The translations under genes and the position numbers were made by a program. From positions 1-21,429 of the forward strand of contig DYLB01000014.1 of NCBI GenBank assembly GCA_020722305.1: a stretch of 21,429 nucleotides of DNA, written 5' to 3'. Shown piece after piece: positions 7,939-15,107 of this stretch. Position 1 is the stretch's first letter. Every line of letters begins with the position of its first letter. The DNA comes from Anaerolinea thermophila. GTDB lineage: Bacteria; Chloroflexota; Anaerolineae; Anaerolineales; Villigracilaceae. The notes beneath the pieces were generated by a model, which did no database searches, was not told the DNA's origin, and saw nothing but the letters and a program-made list of their open reading frames with translations.

Positions 7939-9053
7939 GACAGGCGCTCCCGGGCGTGGGCGTAGGTTTGCAGCAGTTTCTCGAACCAGGCCCGCGCCGA
8001 ATAATTTTCGTTCACGAACCGGCGGGCGGATTGTCCCATAGCGGCCCGTTGTTCGGGGTTTTCGAGCAGATGGAGGACGGCGTCTGCGAAAGCCGTCACG
8101 TTGCGTGTCTCGACGAGCAGCCCGCCACCGTTCGAAAGCAGTTTTTCTGCGTCCCCGACCCTGGTTGCCACCACCGGAAGCCCGGCTTCCATGGCTTCGA
8201 GCATGGCAATCGAAAGCCCCTCCCAGAGCGAAGAGTTGAGGAAGATGTCGCTGGCGGCCAGCAAGCGCGGCACGTCTGAACGGGAACCTGCGAAGAACGT
8301 GTTGTTTTTGAGGCCCATCGAGGCAGCCTGCTTCTTGAGTTCGGAATCGAGTTCGCCCGTGCCGACGATGACCAGGGCGGCCTCGGGACGGATTCGGATC
8401 ACCTTGACGAAGGCGGCGAGCATGTCAATGTAGCCTTTTTGGCCGGTCAACCTGCCGACGGCAATCAGCAGCGGTCGTTCGGGGTCGGCCACCAGTCCGG
8501 TGCGGATGGCGGCGCGCTCCTCCGGGCTGATCTCCACGCTGGGGGTCACCGCGTTGGGGATGACGTCAATCCGCTCCTGTTCGATCAGGTTGGAAAAAGC
8601 CGACGCCACGTTCTGGCCCACGGCAATCACCCGGGTCGCGCCGTTGCGCAGGCAGAAATACTCCACCGACTGACGCACGCCAGTCCGCCCGTTGGAGCGG
8701 GCACGGGTGTTGTGCAGGGTCGCGATGCGGGGAATGTTGGCGATCCGGCCGGCCATGCAGCCATAAATGTTGGCGTGCGAGAGGTGGGTCTGGATGACGT
8801 CAACGTGCTCTTTTATCAGGAATTCCGCGATGGTCGGGACGGCCCGCGGGTCGTAAAGTTTAGTGAAGGGAAAGACGACCACCTGCGCACCGGCTTTTTC
8901 CAACATCTCTGGCAACGGACTGTTAGTGGTATCGGGTTTGACGCCGAGTACCACCGTCTCGACGTCGAATTGCCGGGCGGTTTTGGCGAAGGTCAGCAGC
9001 AAGGTTTGGGCGCCGCCCCAGCCCAGGGAATCGATCAGGTGGGCTACTTTCAT
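7935..9053 (-). CDS. GT4-family glycosyltransferase (first of five)
   Basis: The 372-residue protein starts MKVAHLIDSLGWGGAQ, the usual GT4 N-terminal loop. It continues with DVIQTHLSHANIYG near 85-98, AVGRLTGQKGY at 198-208 in the donor site, and E-x7-E at E278/E286 (EGLSIAMLE). It resembles neighbours three and four in overall design and probably arose from the same family by duplication, though I cannot align them rigorously. The start at 9053 forms an ATGA overlap with the flippase stop; the 25 codons open upstream do not look coding. It may add the second sugar, after the initiating phosphoglycosyl transferase. This order is inferred from gene order only. Confidence 0.88.
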   Translation of the reverse strand: MKVAHLIDSLGWGGAQTLLLTFAKTARQFDVETVVLGVKPDTTNSPLPEMLEKAGAQVVVFPFTKLYDPRAVPTIAEFLIKEHVDVIQTHLSHANIYGCMAGRIANIPRIATLHNTRARSNGRTGVRQSVEYFCLRNGATRVIAVGQNVASAFSNLIEQERIDVIPNAVTPSVEISPEERAAIRTGLVADPERPLLIAVGRLTGQKGYIDMLAAFVKVIRIRPEAALVIVGTGELDSELKKQAASMGLKNNTFFAGSRSDVPRLLAASDIFLNSSLWEGLSIAMLEAMEAGLPVVATRVGDAEKLLSNGGGLLVETRNVTAFADAVLHLLENPEQRAAMGQSARRFVNENYSARAWFEKLLQTYAHARERLS

Positions 9054-10528
9054 AGGGTCTTCACCGGAACCAGTTTCCGCTTCAAGGTGAGCATGACCCT
9101 GTCGGTCAGGCTGCGGTCCACCAGCCACAGGGCAGCAAGAAATGAGAGACCACCGATGACCAGGATCGCGATGAAGCCGAACAGCCCGTCCAGCCCGAAC
9201 AGGAATTTGGCGAGGGTCGTCACCAGGGCCATGGACCCCGCGCAGAGGCTGGCCGGGACCAAGGCCTTGACGGTTTCGCTGAGGTCGAAATGGATGATGC
9301 GGCTGACGATGACACTGTCAAAGATCATGGATATTACTGCAAAGAGGATCTGCCCGGCGGCCACGCCCACGATCCCCCAGCGCGTCGCAACCCAGAGGAT
9401 GGCCACGATGACCGGGATCTTGATCATGGACAGGCGATTCAAAATATCCGGCCGGCCGATGGCTTTGTAGAAAATGCCGGGGATGTGGCCTACGGACATG
9501 ATCGCCAGGGCGATGGCGATCAGCGCCATTGGCACGGCGGTCTCCTGCCATTCGCTGGAAAGGAACGTATGCACGAAAGGTGAGGCAATAATGGCTATGC
9601 CCGCCCCGATCGAGAAGGTGAACAGGGAGGTATACCGGATGTAGCCAAGATAGGTATTTTTCAGGGTTTCCCGTTCGGATTGCACCTGGGCCAGCAAGGG
9701 GAAGGAGACCTGTCCCACCACCCGGTCGAAGCTGCGGATAGCCAGTTCGGGGATGCGGTACGCCAGGGTGTAAATGCCCAGCATGGTCTTGCCCAGGATG
9801 CGCCCGACGATGATGTAGTCCACGTTATTGCGTAACTGCCCGGCGATCTCGACCAGGATGATGTGGCCGCCGAAGGTGGCGACGTCGCGGGTGGCCTCCC
9901 GCTCGAATTTCAAGGTCGGCCGCCAGCCGGCCAGGACCCAGGACAGGACCGCCCCGGTCAGTTCGCTGGCCAGTTGTCCCCAGATCAGGCTCCAGGCCCC
10001 GTATCCCAAAAGCGCCAGGACGATGGAGACCAATCCCTTGGAAAAGCTGCGAGCCACGTCCGGGATCAGTTTGGTGCGGAACTTCAGGCCCCGCAGGATC
10101 ATCGCGCTGGGCACGAGTCCGAGGCCGCTGATGGGCAGGGCCAAGGCCAGCAGCCGCAGCAAGCCCGTCACCTGCGGCTCTTTGAAGAAGGCTGCAACCC
10201 CCGGCGCGGCAACCCAGACCGTCCCGAAAGAAACGATGCCCAGGATGATATTGGCGATGAATGCGGAATTGGCCGCTTCCTCGATCTTGTCGCGGCGTGA
10301 GATGAGCGCGCTGTCTATCCCGGCGGAGTTCAAAATGTCCACGTACTGGATGGCGATCGTACAATAAGCCACCACGCCAAATTCTTCCGGGACCAACAGG
10401 CGCGCCAGGATTAGCGTCGTGACAAAATTCAGCAGCTTCCCGGAAGCGAAGGAAAGATAATTCCAGAATGTGCCGCGAACCGCCTCTTTCGATATATTCT
10501 TGGGTACGGAGGAGTTCGACTCGGTCAT
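9050..10528 (-). CDS. Wzx-type polysaccharide flippase (MOP superfamily)
   Basis: The 492-residue integral membrane protein has many hydrophobic segments, consistent with 12-14 helices. Its N-terminal region is typical of the Polysacc_synt family: an AVRGTFWNYLSFASGKLLNF stretch, then ILARLLVPEEFGVVAY and the short IDSALISRRD loop. This matches the WzxC/AmsL-like branch that translocates undecaprenyl-diphosphate-linked repeat units across the cytoplasmic membrane. The start at 10528 gives an ATGA overlap with the polymerase stop. No clear ribosome binding site precedes it, so translation probably depends on coupling. A frame 16 codons longer is open but overlaps the upstream gene. It lies between the polymerase and the glycosyltransferases, as expected for a Wzx/Wzy locus. 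Confidence 0.88.
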   Translation of the reverse strand: MTESNSSVPKNISKEAVRGTFWNYLSFASGKLLNFVTTLILARLLVPEEFGVVAYCTIAIQYVDILNSAGIDSALISRRDKIEEAANSAFIANIILGIVSFGTVWVAAPGVAAFFKEPQVTGLLRLLALALPISGLGLVPSAMILRGLKFRTKLIPDVARSFSKGLVSIVLALLGYGAWSLIWGQLASELTGAVLSWVLAGWRPTLKFEREATRDVATFGGHIILVEIAGQLRNNVDYIIVGRILGKTMLGIYTLAYRIPELAIRSFDRVVGQVSFPLLAQVQSERETLKNTYLGYIRYTSLFTFSIGAGIAIIASPFVHTFLSSEWQETAVPMALIAIALAIMSVGHIPGIFYKAIGRPDILNRLSMIKIPVIVAILWVATRWGIVGVAAGQILFAVISMIFDSVIVSRIIHFDLSETVKALVPASLCAGSMALVTTLAKFLFGLDGLFGFIAILVIGGLSFLAALWLVDRSLTDRVMLTLKRKLVPVKTL

Positions 10529-11997
10529 GTTTTTGCTAATTTCGATTGGGCTACCCTGGAGGCGTACCTGGCGCATTGCGGCGCGGACCAGGCCAGGCCG
10601 ACGATCACCCAGAGGAAGCGCGGGAAGGCGTCGTGGAGGAAAATAGCCGTGATCAGGTAGGTCAAAATGGAGATTCCGAGCAATGCCGAAAGATCTGACA
10701 TGGATTTATGGCCCAGTTCCTTGAACAATTTTTCGGCTTTGAACGCCTGCACCAGCGTCAGGGTTACGATGCTTGCAAAGAGGAGAAGACCAAAGATGCC
10801 GCGTTCGGCAGCGATCTCAAGGTAAAGGTTGTGAGCAGAGCGGCCTTCACGGCGCGGATCGATCCCTAATTTACGCGAGTATTGCTCGTAATAGGCATTG
10901 TAGTTGCCCAGCCCAACGCCCAGGATGGGGTTATCCAGGAACATGTTCCAGGCGACGATGTTTTCACTCTTTCGCCCTTGGACAGAAGGGTCCACGTAGC
11001 CGTTGGTCCCGCTGCCCGGCAGGAGGTCGAAGAGCGTTGAAACCCGTTCGCGATAATTGACCGGTACGAACTGGAAAATGAGCAGACCTGCGGCCAGTCC
11101 GAGCAGAGCAGCGGGCAAGCGGGGTGGTCTTTTGACCGCCATAAAAACCAGGGCGGCGATCAGCGCCAGGAACGCGCCGCGGGAGTAAGTGAAGATGACT
11201 GTCAGGGTGATGACAAAAAATGCCCAGCCCGCCAGAGCTTTCAGGATAAGTTTTTTTTCGTTCCAGACCCGGTCTATGGACAGGGGGATGATCAGGACCA
11301 TGATCTGGGCATAAAAGTTCGGGTCCCCGATCGGACCCGCCAGCCGGGTACCGGTGGTCGAGCTGCTGCTCACCCTGGCGAATCCGAAGAAATCGTTCCC
11401 GAAACTCCCGGTAAGCTGTTGGAAGACCGAGAGCGTCCCCATGAACAGGCCGGTCAGCAGCAAGGCCCAGACAGCCCGGCGGAGGGAACCCGGCCGCTGG
11501 ATGAGCATGATGATGATAATGGCGATGACCGCGTCCTTGAGATAATCAACCAGGGTGTTGAAGGCCAGGGCGAAATCCGAGGCGTAAGCCAGGGTAATCG
11601 AACCCAGGAAACTGTAAAGCCCGAGCAGGATGGCAGGCAGGATCCACCCATGGAATTCGTCCCGGAAAAGCGCACCGCGAATAACGATCAGCACGCCCAT
11701 CAGCACGACCAGCGGCTTTGCAATGGAGGGCAGCCCGTAATTGGTGATCAGGACCGAGGACAGGTTGACGTAGATCACCATGATGAACATCATCAGGCCC
11801 AGGTCCGGGTTGGTGAGCGTGCTGAGGGCCAGCAAAAGCCCGAGGATTGCGACCAGTGCCAGTATCCCGACCTCGTTCACGGTCAGGGCTACGCCAAGTC
11901 CGAGCACGACCGCGATCAAGACCAGCGGGAGGATCCCGTTCCAGAACTTGACGGGCTTTTGTTCGGTTTCAGGGAGTGTGGAAAGTGATTCGATCAT
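10525..11997 (-). CDS. O-antigen polymerase/ligase-like membrane protein (Wzy_C family)
   Basis: The 490-residue protein consists mostly of transmembrane helices. It contains the Wzy_C (PF04932) hallmarks: PIGDPNFYA around residue 225, TYSRGAFLAL near 270 and, after a large polar loop, GVGLGNYNAYY and SAHNLYLEIAAERGIFG near 390-405. This family contains both repeat-unit polymerases (Wzy) and O-antigen ligases (WaaL). In a locus with a flippase, an initiating transferase and a Wzz protein, polymerase is the better reading. Polymerisation would occur on the outer face of the membrane. The start is uncertain: ATG at 11997 is chosen, while GTG at 12006 is in frame, and neither has a clear ribosome binding site. 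A perfect hairpin lies just upstream (12020-12048). Confidence 0.85.
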   Translation of the reverse strand: MIESLSTLPETEQKPVKFWNGILPLVLIAVVLGLGVALTVNEVGILALVAILGLLLALSTLTNPDLGLMMFIMVIYVNLSSVLITNYGLPSIAKPLVVLMGVLIVIRGALFRDEFHGWILPAILLGLYSFLGSITLAYASDFALAFNTLVDYLKDAVIAIIIIMLIQRPGSLRRAVWALLLTGLFMGTLSVFQQLTGSFGNDFFGFARVSSSSTTGTRLAGPIGDPNFYAQIMVLIIPLSIDRVWNEKKLILKALAGWAFFVITLTVIFTYSRGAFLALIAALVFMAVKRPPRLPAALLGLAAGLLIFQFVPVNYRERVSTLFDLLPGSGTNGYVDPSVQGRKSENIVAWNMFLDNPILGVGLGNYNAYYEQYSRKLGIDPRREGRSAHNLYLEIAAERGIFGLLLFASIVTLTLVQAFKAEKLFKELGHKSMSDLSALLGISILTYLITAIFLHDAFPRFLWVIVGLAWSAPQCARYASRVAQSKLAKT

Positions 11998-12019
11998 AAT
12001 GCGCACATTCGTTTAAGCC

Positions 12020-12048
12020 GGGTAACCCGTTGCGAAAACGGGTTACCC
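12020..12048. repeat. Perfect 12-bp intergenic hairpin between wzz-like and wzy-like genes
   Basis: Two 12-base arms (12020-12031 and 12037-12048) are exact reverse complements around a 5-base loop, GCGAA on the plus strand. No run of U follows on the minus strand, so it is not a standard intrinsic terminator. Within a co-directional operon it could stabilise or process the mRNA, or attenuate it. It could also be a dispersed palindromic repeat. Confidence 0.8.
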
Positions 12049-12076
12049 CTAATCCAAATTACCGTAGATTCGGCGG

Positions 12077-13204
12077 CTAGGCCTCTTTTTGGACCCAGAA
12101 GGGGTTGTTCATCTCCCATAAGCGCACCGGGCTGTCAACGCTGGAGCGGGCTTGCTCGAGCGAGTTCTCGGCCTTTTCGATCAACTCTTGAGCCGATATG
12201 TTGCTGCTGTACAGCGCCCCGCCGATGATGGGTTCCAGGTCAATGGTGGCGTCGAATGCGCTCAAGGTAACGCTTTCCGAGAGGGCCTGGTAAATGCGGT
12301 CGAGGGTGCGCTTGGCGGCCGCGCCGGGGGTGGTGGGCAGCAATACCGCAAAACTGACTTCGTTCCAGCGCCCGATGATGTCGTTGCCGCGCAACTCCTT
12401 TCGCAAGATGCCGGTGACTTTTTTGAGCAGGTACTGCAAACCAGACGGAGGCAGGGTCTCCTTCAAATCCTGGAGTCCGCTCAACTCGATCACCCCTATC
12501 GAAAGTACGCCGTCGGGGTCTTTGGTCAATTCGTCTTCCAGTACCTGCCTGAAGAAACGCTTGTTGTATACCCCCGTGGTGCTGTCGATGCGCAGGCGCT
12601 GGCGGTAAGCCTCCAGAGGGATGCGGATCTGCTCGCTGACAATGGCCAAAGCGGCCCCCAAGATCGCACCCAACACGAGGGCGATGCCGGCGTCACGGGC
12701 GGGCTGCGGGCTGAACGGGATGACAGGCTCGGCAGCCGTATCGAGGAAATTAATGTCGTAAGACATGTTCAAGCCGCTGGTGAATAAAATCGTCTGATAC
12801 CCGATCGTGTTCGCCAGTTCTGCGGCCACTTTCGGGCTTGGCCCGGTAACGGTCAGTTCGAGGACGTTGGCATCCGGCAGCACAACAGCCTGGAAGGTGT
12901 AATCCTCCAGTTGTGTAGAGGCGACGTTCAGGAAATTAGCCGAATTGATCAGGATGCGTTCACTGTTCATCACCTCGGCATAGGTGGCGACCACCGAGCG
13001 GCGGTCTAGCGTGTCGAGGCTGTTGATGACATCCCTGCCCTCGGTGATGGAGGTGCCGGGGGTGATGATAAACCGGGCCGTGGCTCGATATTTGGGGACC
13101 GCCAGGTACGAAAGCGCCAGGGATGCGGACATGGCTATCAACGCAACCAGCAGGATGATCCACCAACCTCTTTTGAGCATTTGTAAGTAAAGTCGAATTT
13201 CCAT
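12077..13204 (-). CDS. Wzz-type polysaccharide co-polymerase fused to a degenerate GGDEF domain
   Basis: The 375-residue fusion has a Wzz domain (PF02706): TM1 at about residues 14-34, an extracytoplasmic part beginning AVPKYRATARFIITP, a proline-rich segment before TM2 (PVIPFSPQPAR, 160-170) and TM2 at about 172-190. After TM2, where Wzc-like proteins carry a tyrosine kinase, a cytoplasmic GGDEF-fold domain follows (about 204-358). It starts DSTTGVYNKRFF and includes IGRWNEVSFAVLLP. The catalytic GGDEF is replaced by NEVSF (281-285) and the upstream metal-site aspartate region reads VIELSG, so diguanylate cyclase activity is very unlikely. RGND at 272-275 stands five residues before that signature, the canonical spacing of the c-di-GMP-binding I-site. 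The start at 13204 is an ATG; GGAAAGG lies about 10 bases upstream. Predicted role: chain-length or polymerase control, possibly gated by c-di-GMP. Confidence 0.85.
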   Translation of the reverse strand: MEIRLYLQMLKRGWWIILLVALIAMSASLALSYLAVPKYRATARFIITPGTSITEGRDVINSLDTLDRRSVVATYAEVMNSERILINSANFLNVASTQLEDYTFQAVVLPDANVLELTVTGPSPKVAAELANTIGYQTILFTSGLNMSYDINFLDTAAEPVIPFSPQPARDAGIALVLGAILGAALAIVSEQIRIPLEAYRQRLRIDSTTGVYNKRFFRQVLEDELTKDPDGVLSIGVIELSGLQDLKETLPPSGLQYLLKKVTGILRKELRGNDIIGRWNEVSFAVLLPTTPGAAAKRTLDRIYQALSESVTLSAFDATIDLEPIIGGALYSSNISAQELIEKAENSLEQARSSVDSPVRLWEMNNPFWVQKEA

Positions 13205-13307
13205 GAGATTTATACCTTTCCTTGAGACGATTTATAAGAATCAGGCATTTTTGAAGATGTTCACAGCCCAGAGAAGACCGGGTAATAAGGCGGTTTGTTG
13301 CGAAAGA

Positions 13308-13982
13308 TCAGTGCGCGCCCCGTTGTTGGAAAACAGCCGCGATGGTTTGGTACAGGATGTTGATGTCCAGCCAGATGCTGGCGCGCTCAATGTATGCGAT
13401 ATCCAGCCGGAGCCGTTCGTCGAATTCGAGCTGGGCGCGCCCGACGATTTGCCAGAGTCCCGTGATCCCGGGGCGGACGTCCAGCCTTTCGGTGTGCCAG
13501 AGCGAATAGGTTTCGGCCCCAAAGGAAGTCGGGCGGGGGCCGACCAGGCTCATGTCACCGATCAGGACGTTGATGAGTTGCGGCAGCTCGTCCAGGCTCG
13601 TCTTCCGCAGGAAACGCCCGATGGGCGTCACGCGTGGATCGTCCGTAATTTTGAAATCCGGCCATTGAAGCTCGTTCAGGTGGGCATATTTGGCTTTGAG
13701 TTCCTCGGCGTTGGGGACCATCGTCCTGAACTTGAACATCTTGAAGCGGCGGCCTCCTTTGCCGGTCCGGTATTGTGAAAAAATGGCCGGCGCACCCGGA
13801 GAGGTGATTTTGATGATCAAGGCCAGTAATAAAAATAAGGGCAGCCAACCGATGGCCGCCACGCATACGATGAAGAGGTCGAAAGCGCGTTTTGTAAGCA
13901 GGTACGCTTTTCCCGTCAACAATCGTTTGTGAGGGTCAAAGTGTTGGATCCAATGGGGGTTCATTGCAACGGTGGAGTTCAT
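13308..13982 (-). CDS. Initiating polyprenyl-phosphate phosphoglycosyl transferase (bacterial sugar transferase)
   Basis: The 224-residue protein has the full short-form (monotopic) core of PF02397. KRAFDL starts at 31, a hydrophobic re-entrant helix spans about 36-58, then GKGGRRFKMFKFRTM (74-88), TPIGRFLRKTSLDELPQ (119-135) with the catalytic Asp-Glu pair D131/E132, GDMSLVGPRP (142-151) and RPGITGLWQIVGR (170-182). It transfers a sugar-1-phosphate from a UDP-sugar to undecaprenyl phosphate, starting each repeat unit. It lacks the N-terminal multi-helix region of WbaP/WcaJ-type enzymes. The start at 13982 overlaps the upstream stop as ATGA; a second Met at residue 7 is an alternative. A 103-base spacer with no recognised signal follows before the Wzz fusion gene. 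Confidence 0.92.
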   Translation of the reverse strand: MNSTVAMNPHWIQHFDPHKRLLTGKAYLLTKRAFDLFIVCVAAIGWLPLFLLLALIIKITSPGAPAIFSQYRTGKGGRRFKMFKFRTMVPNAEELKAKYAHLNELQWPDFKITDDPRVTPIGRFLRKTSLDELPQLINVLIGDMSLVGPRPTSFGAETYSLWHTERLDVRPGITGLWQIVGRAQLEFDERLRLDIAYIERASIWLDINILYQTIAAVFQQRGAH

Positions 13983-14860
13983 ATGCGCCGGTCAATATTG
14001 TCGGATTGTCTGGCAACAGCCTGCTGGACCGGAAGCTGTACGCCCAGTTGAGAGAAAAGATCGGTCTGCGCCCGCAATACCAGATCCTCGAAGGTGAGCG
14101 CTTCGTCGGGGAATGAGGCCGTGCCCCAGTTCATCGAAGCGCCGATTTTATCCGCAAATTTGTCCTGGATACGGGCCGCGATCACTTTCGAACTCATCGC
14201 GTCGGTCTCTGGCATGATGATGATGAATTGGTTCTTTTCGTCCCGGATGATCAGGTCGGTCTGACGGATCGATTCGCTCAGGATCTGCCCCGCCCGGGCG
14301 ATGGCGAAATGCTGCATTATTTCCCGCTGGAGATTCTCGAACATTGGGTGCTTTTCATCGGACTGCTGGCTGTCGGGGTTGATGATGAGCACGGATAAGG
14401 GATGGTTGTGGCGGCGGCTACGGGTCATTTCGTTGTCGATCCATTTGGACGCGCTGGACATGTCCATGACCCGGTTCGGGAAGATGTTCGTGATCAGCGA
14501 GTTGAGCGTACTTTCGGTCTGGTTGAGCTTGTTGGTGAGTTCGTAGGTCATCCAGATCGAGGCCTCGAGGAAAATGAACTGGATAATGACGATTTGCAGG
14601 TTATGGGTCAGACCGTTTTCGCGGGCATAGACCAGCCAGAGGGTGGTGTAGGCGGTTCCCCACAAAGCCAGCAAGATGTAGATGGACGTCCTTTGCAGGA
14701 TCGGGAAAACGAGCATGGACAGTATCCCCGCAATCACCAGCGCATAAAAATAAGGCCTGAAGTTGATGAGGGTCTGGCCGTTGAGGTCCAATCTCTCAAG
14801 GTTGAAGGTGAGGATCAGGTATAAAGCGAGAATCAATAATTGGCGGCGAATATCTTTCAT
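13979..14860 (-). CDS. Four-helix membrane protein with degenerate GGDEF domain, first gene of EPS operon
   Basis: The 293-residue protein has four hydrophobic segments (about 7-20, 37-54, 59-77, 88-105), a short linker, and a cytoplasmic GGDEF-like domain (about 130-272). The N-terminal part of the domain reads MSSASKWIDNEMTRSRRHNH, comparable to the N-terminal helix of GGDEF folds. The signature loop reads IIRDEKNQFIIIMP, so GGDEF is replaced by EKNQF (208-212) and cyclase activity is unlikely. An RxxD motif (RQTD, 199-202) precedes that loop by five residues, as in the c-di-GMP I-site. The overall logic is similar to PelD, a membrane c-di-GMP receptor of the Pel polysaccharide system, but there is no GAF domain and it is not called an orthologue. 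As operon leader it is a candidate regulator or scaffold for the biosynthetic complex. Confidence 0.78.
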   Translation of the reverse strand: MKDIRRQLLILALYLILTFNLERLDLNGQTLINFRPYFYALVIAGILSMLVFPILQRTSIYILLALWGTAYTTLWLVYARENGLTHNLQIVIIQFIFLEASIWMTYELTNKLNQTESTLNSLITNIFPNRVMDMSSASKWIDNEMTRSRRHNHPLSVLIINPDSQQSDEKHPMFENLQREIMQHFAIARAGQILSESIRQTDLIIRDEKNQFIIIMPETDAMSSKVIAARIQDKFADKIGASMNWGTASFPDEALTFEDLVLRAQTDLFSQLGVQLPVQQAVARQSDNIDRRI

Positions 14861-14896
14861 AATAAACTTATTTGCCTGAAAAGGTGTGAATTATTT

Positions 14897-14911
14897 ATTA
14901 TAAGCATTGTA
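14897..14911 (-). promoter_or_regulatory. Candidate -10 elements upstream of the EPS operon
   Basis: Two sigma-70-like hexamers lie on the minus strand: TATAAT (14897-14902, exact consensus, 36 bases before the first start codon) and TACAAT (14906-14911). No convincing -35 hexamer is present at 16-18 bases from either one, so this is a weak promoter call in an AT-rich stretch. Confidence 0.35.
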
Positions 14912-14989
14912 CCAAAAATCCCACTAAAAGTATCTAATTTGCATTGCCGCTGGGTGTTAAAACAGTGGCCCATCAGGGTGATTTAAGGG

Positions 14990-15022
14990 TGATGCAGCCG
15001 CGAGAATATCGCGGTTGCATCA
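14990..15022. terminator. Hairpin between fdhD and the EPS operon, possible terminator
   Basis: Arms 14990-15003 and 15009-15022 pair over 14 positions with one non-Watson-Crick position, around a 5-base loop. It lies 86 bases past the fdhD stop and about 130 bases before the EPS operon, the right place to isolate the operon from read-through. No strong U-tract follows on the minus strand, so termination is inferred from position and stem stability only. The right arm contains TCGCGGTTGC, also found at 19697-19706. Confidence 0.5.
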
Positions 15023-15107
15023 CTTGTCTTGATATTTTGGCCGAACTACAACTTATTTGACCAATTCCACCTTGACGGCAAAGAGACCCATCAAATCTTC
15101 ATTGCTG

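Noticed and set aside
12077..13204. Active diguanylate cyclase reading of the Wzz fusion's C-terminal domain
   Set aside because: The GGDEF signature is replaced by NEVSF and the metal-site region is altered, so catalysis is not supported.
14861..15107. Possible tiny peptide (12 codons) on the minus strand just after fdhD
   Set aside because: Too short, with no ribosome binding site and no recognisable sequence.
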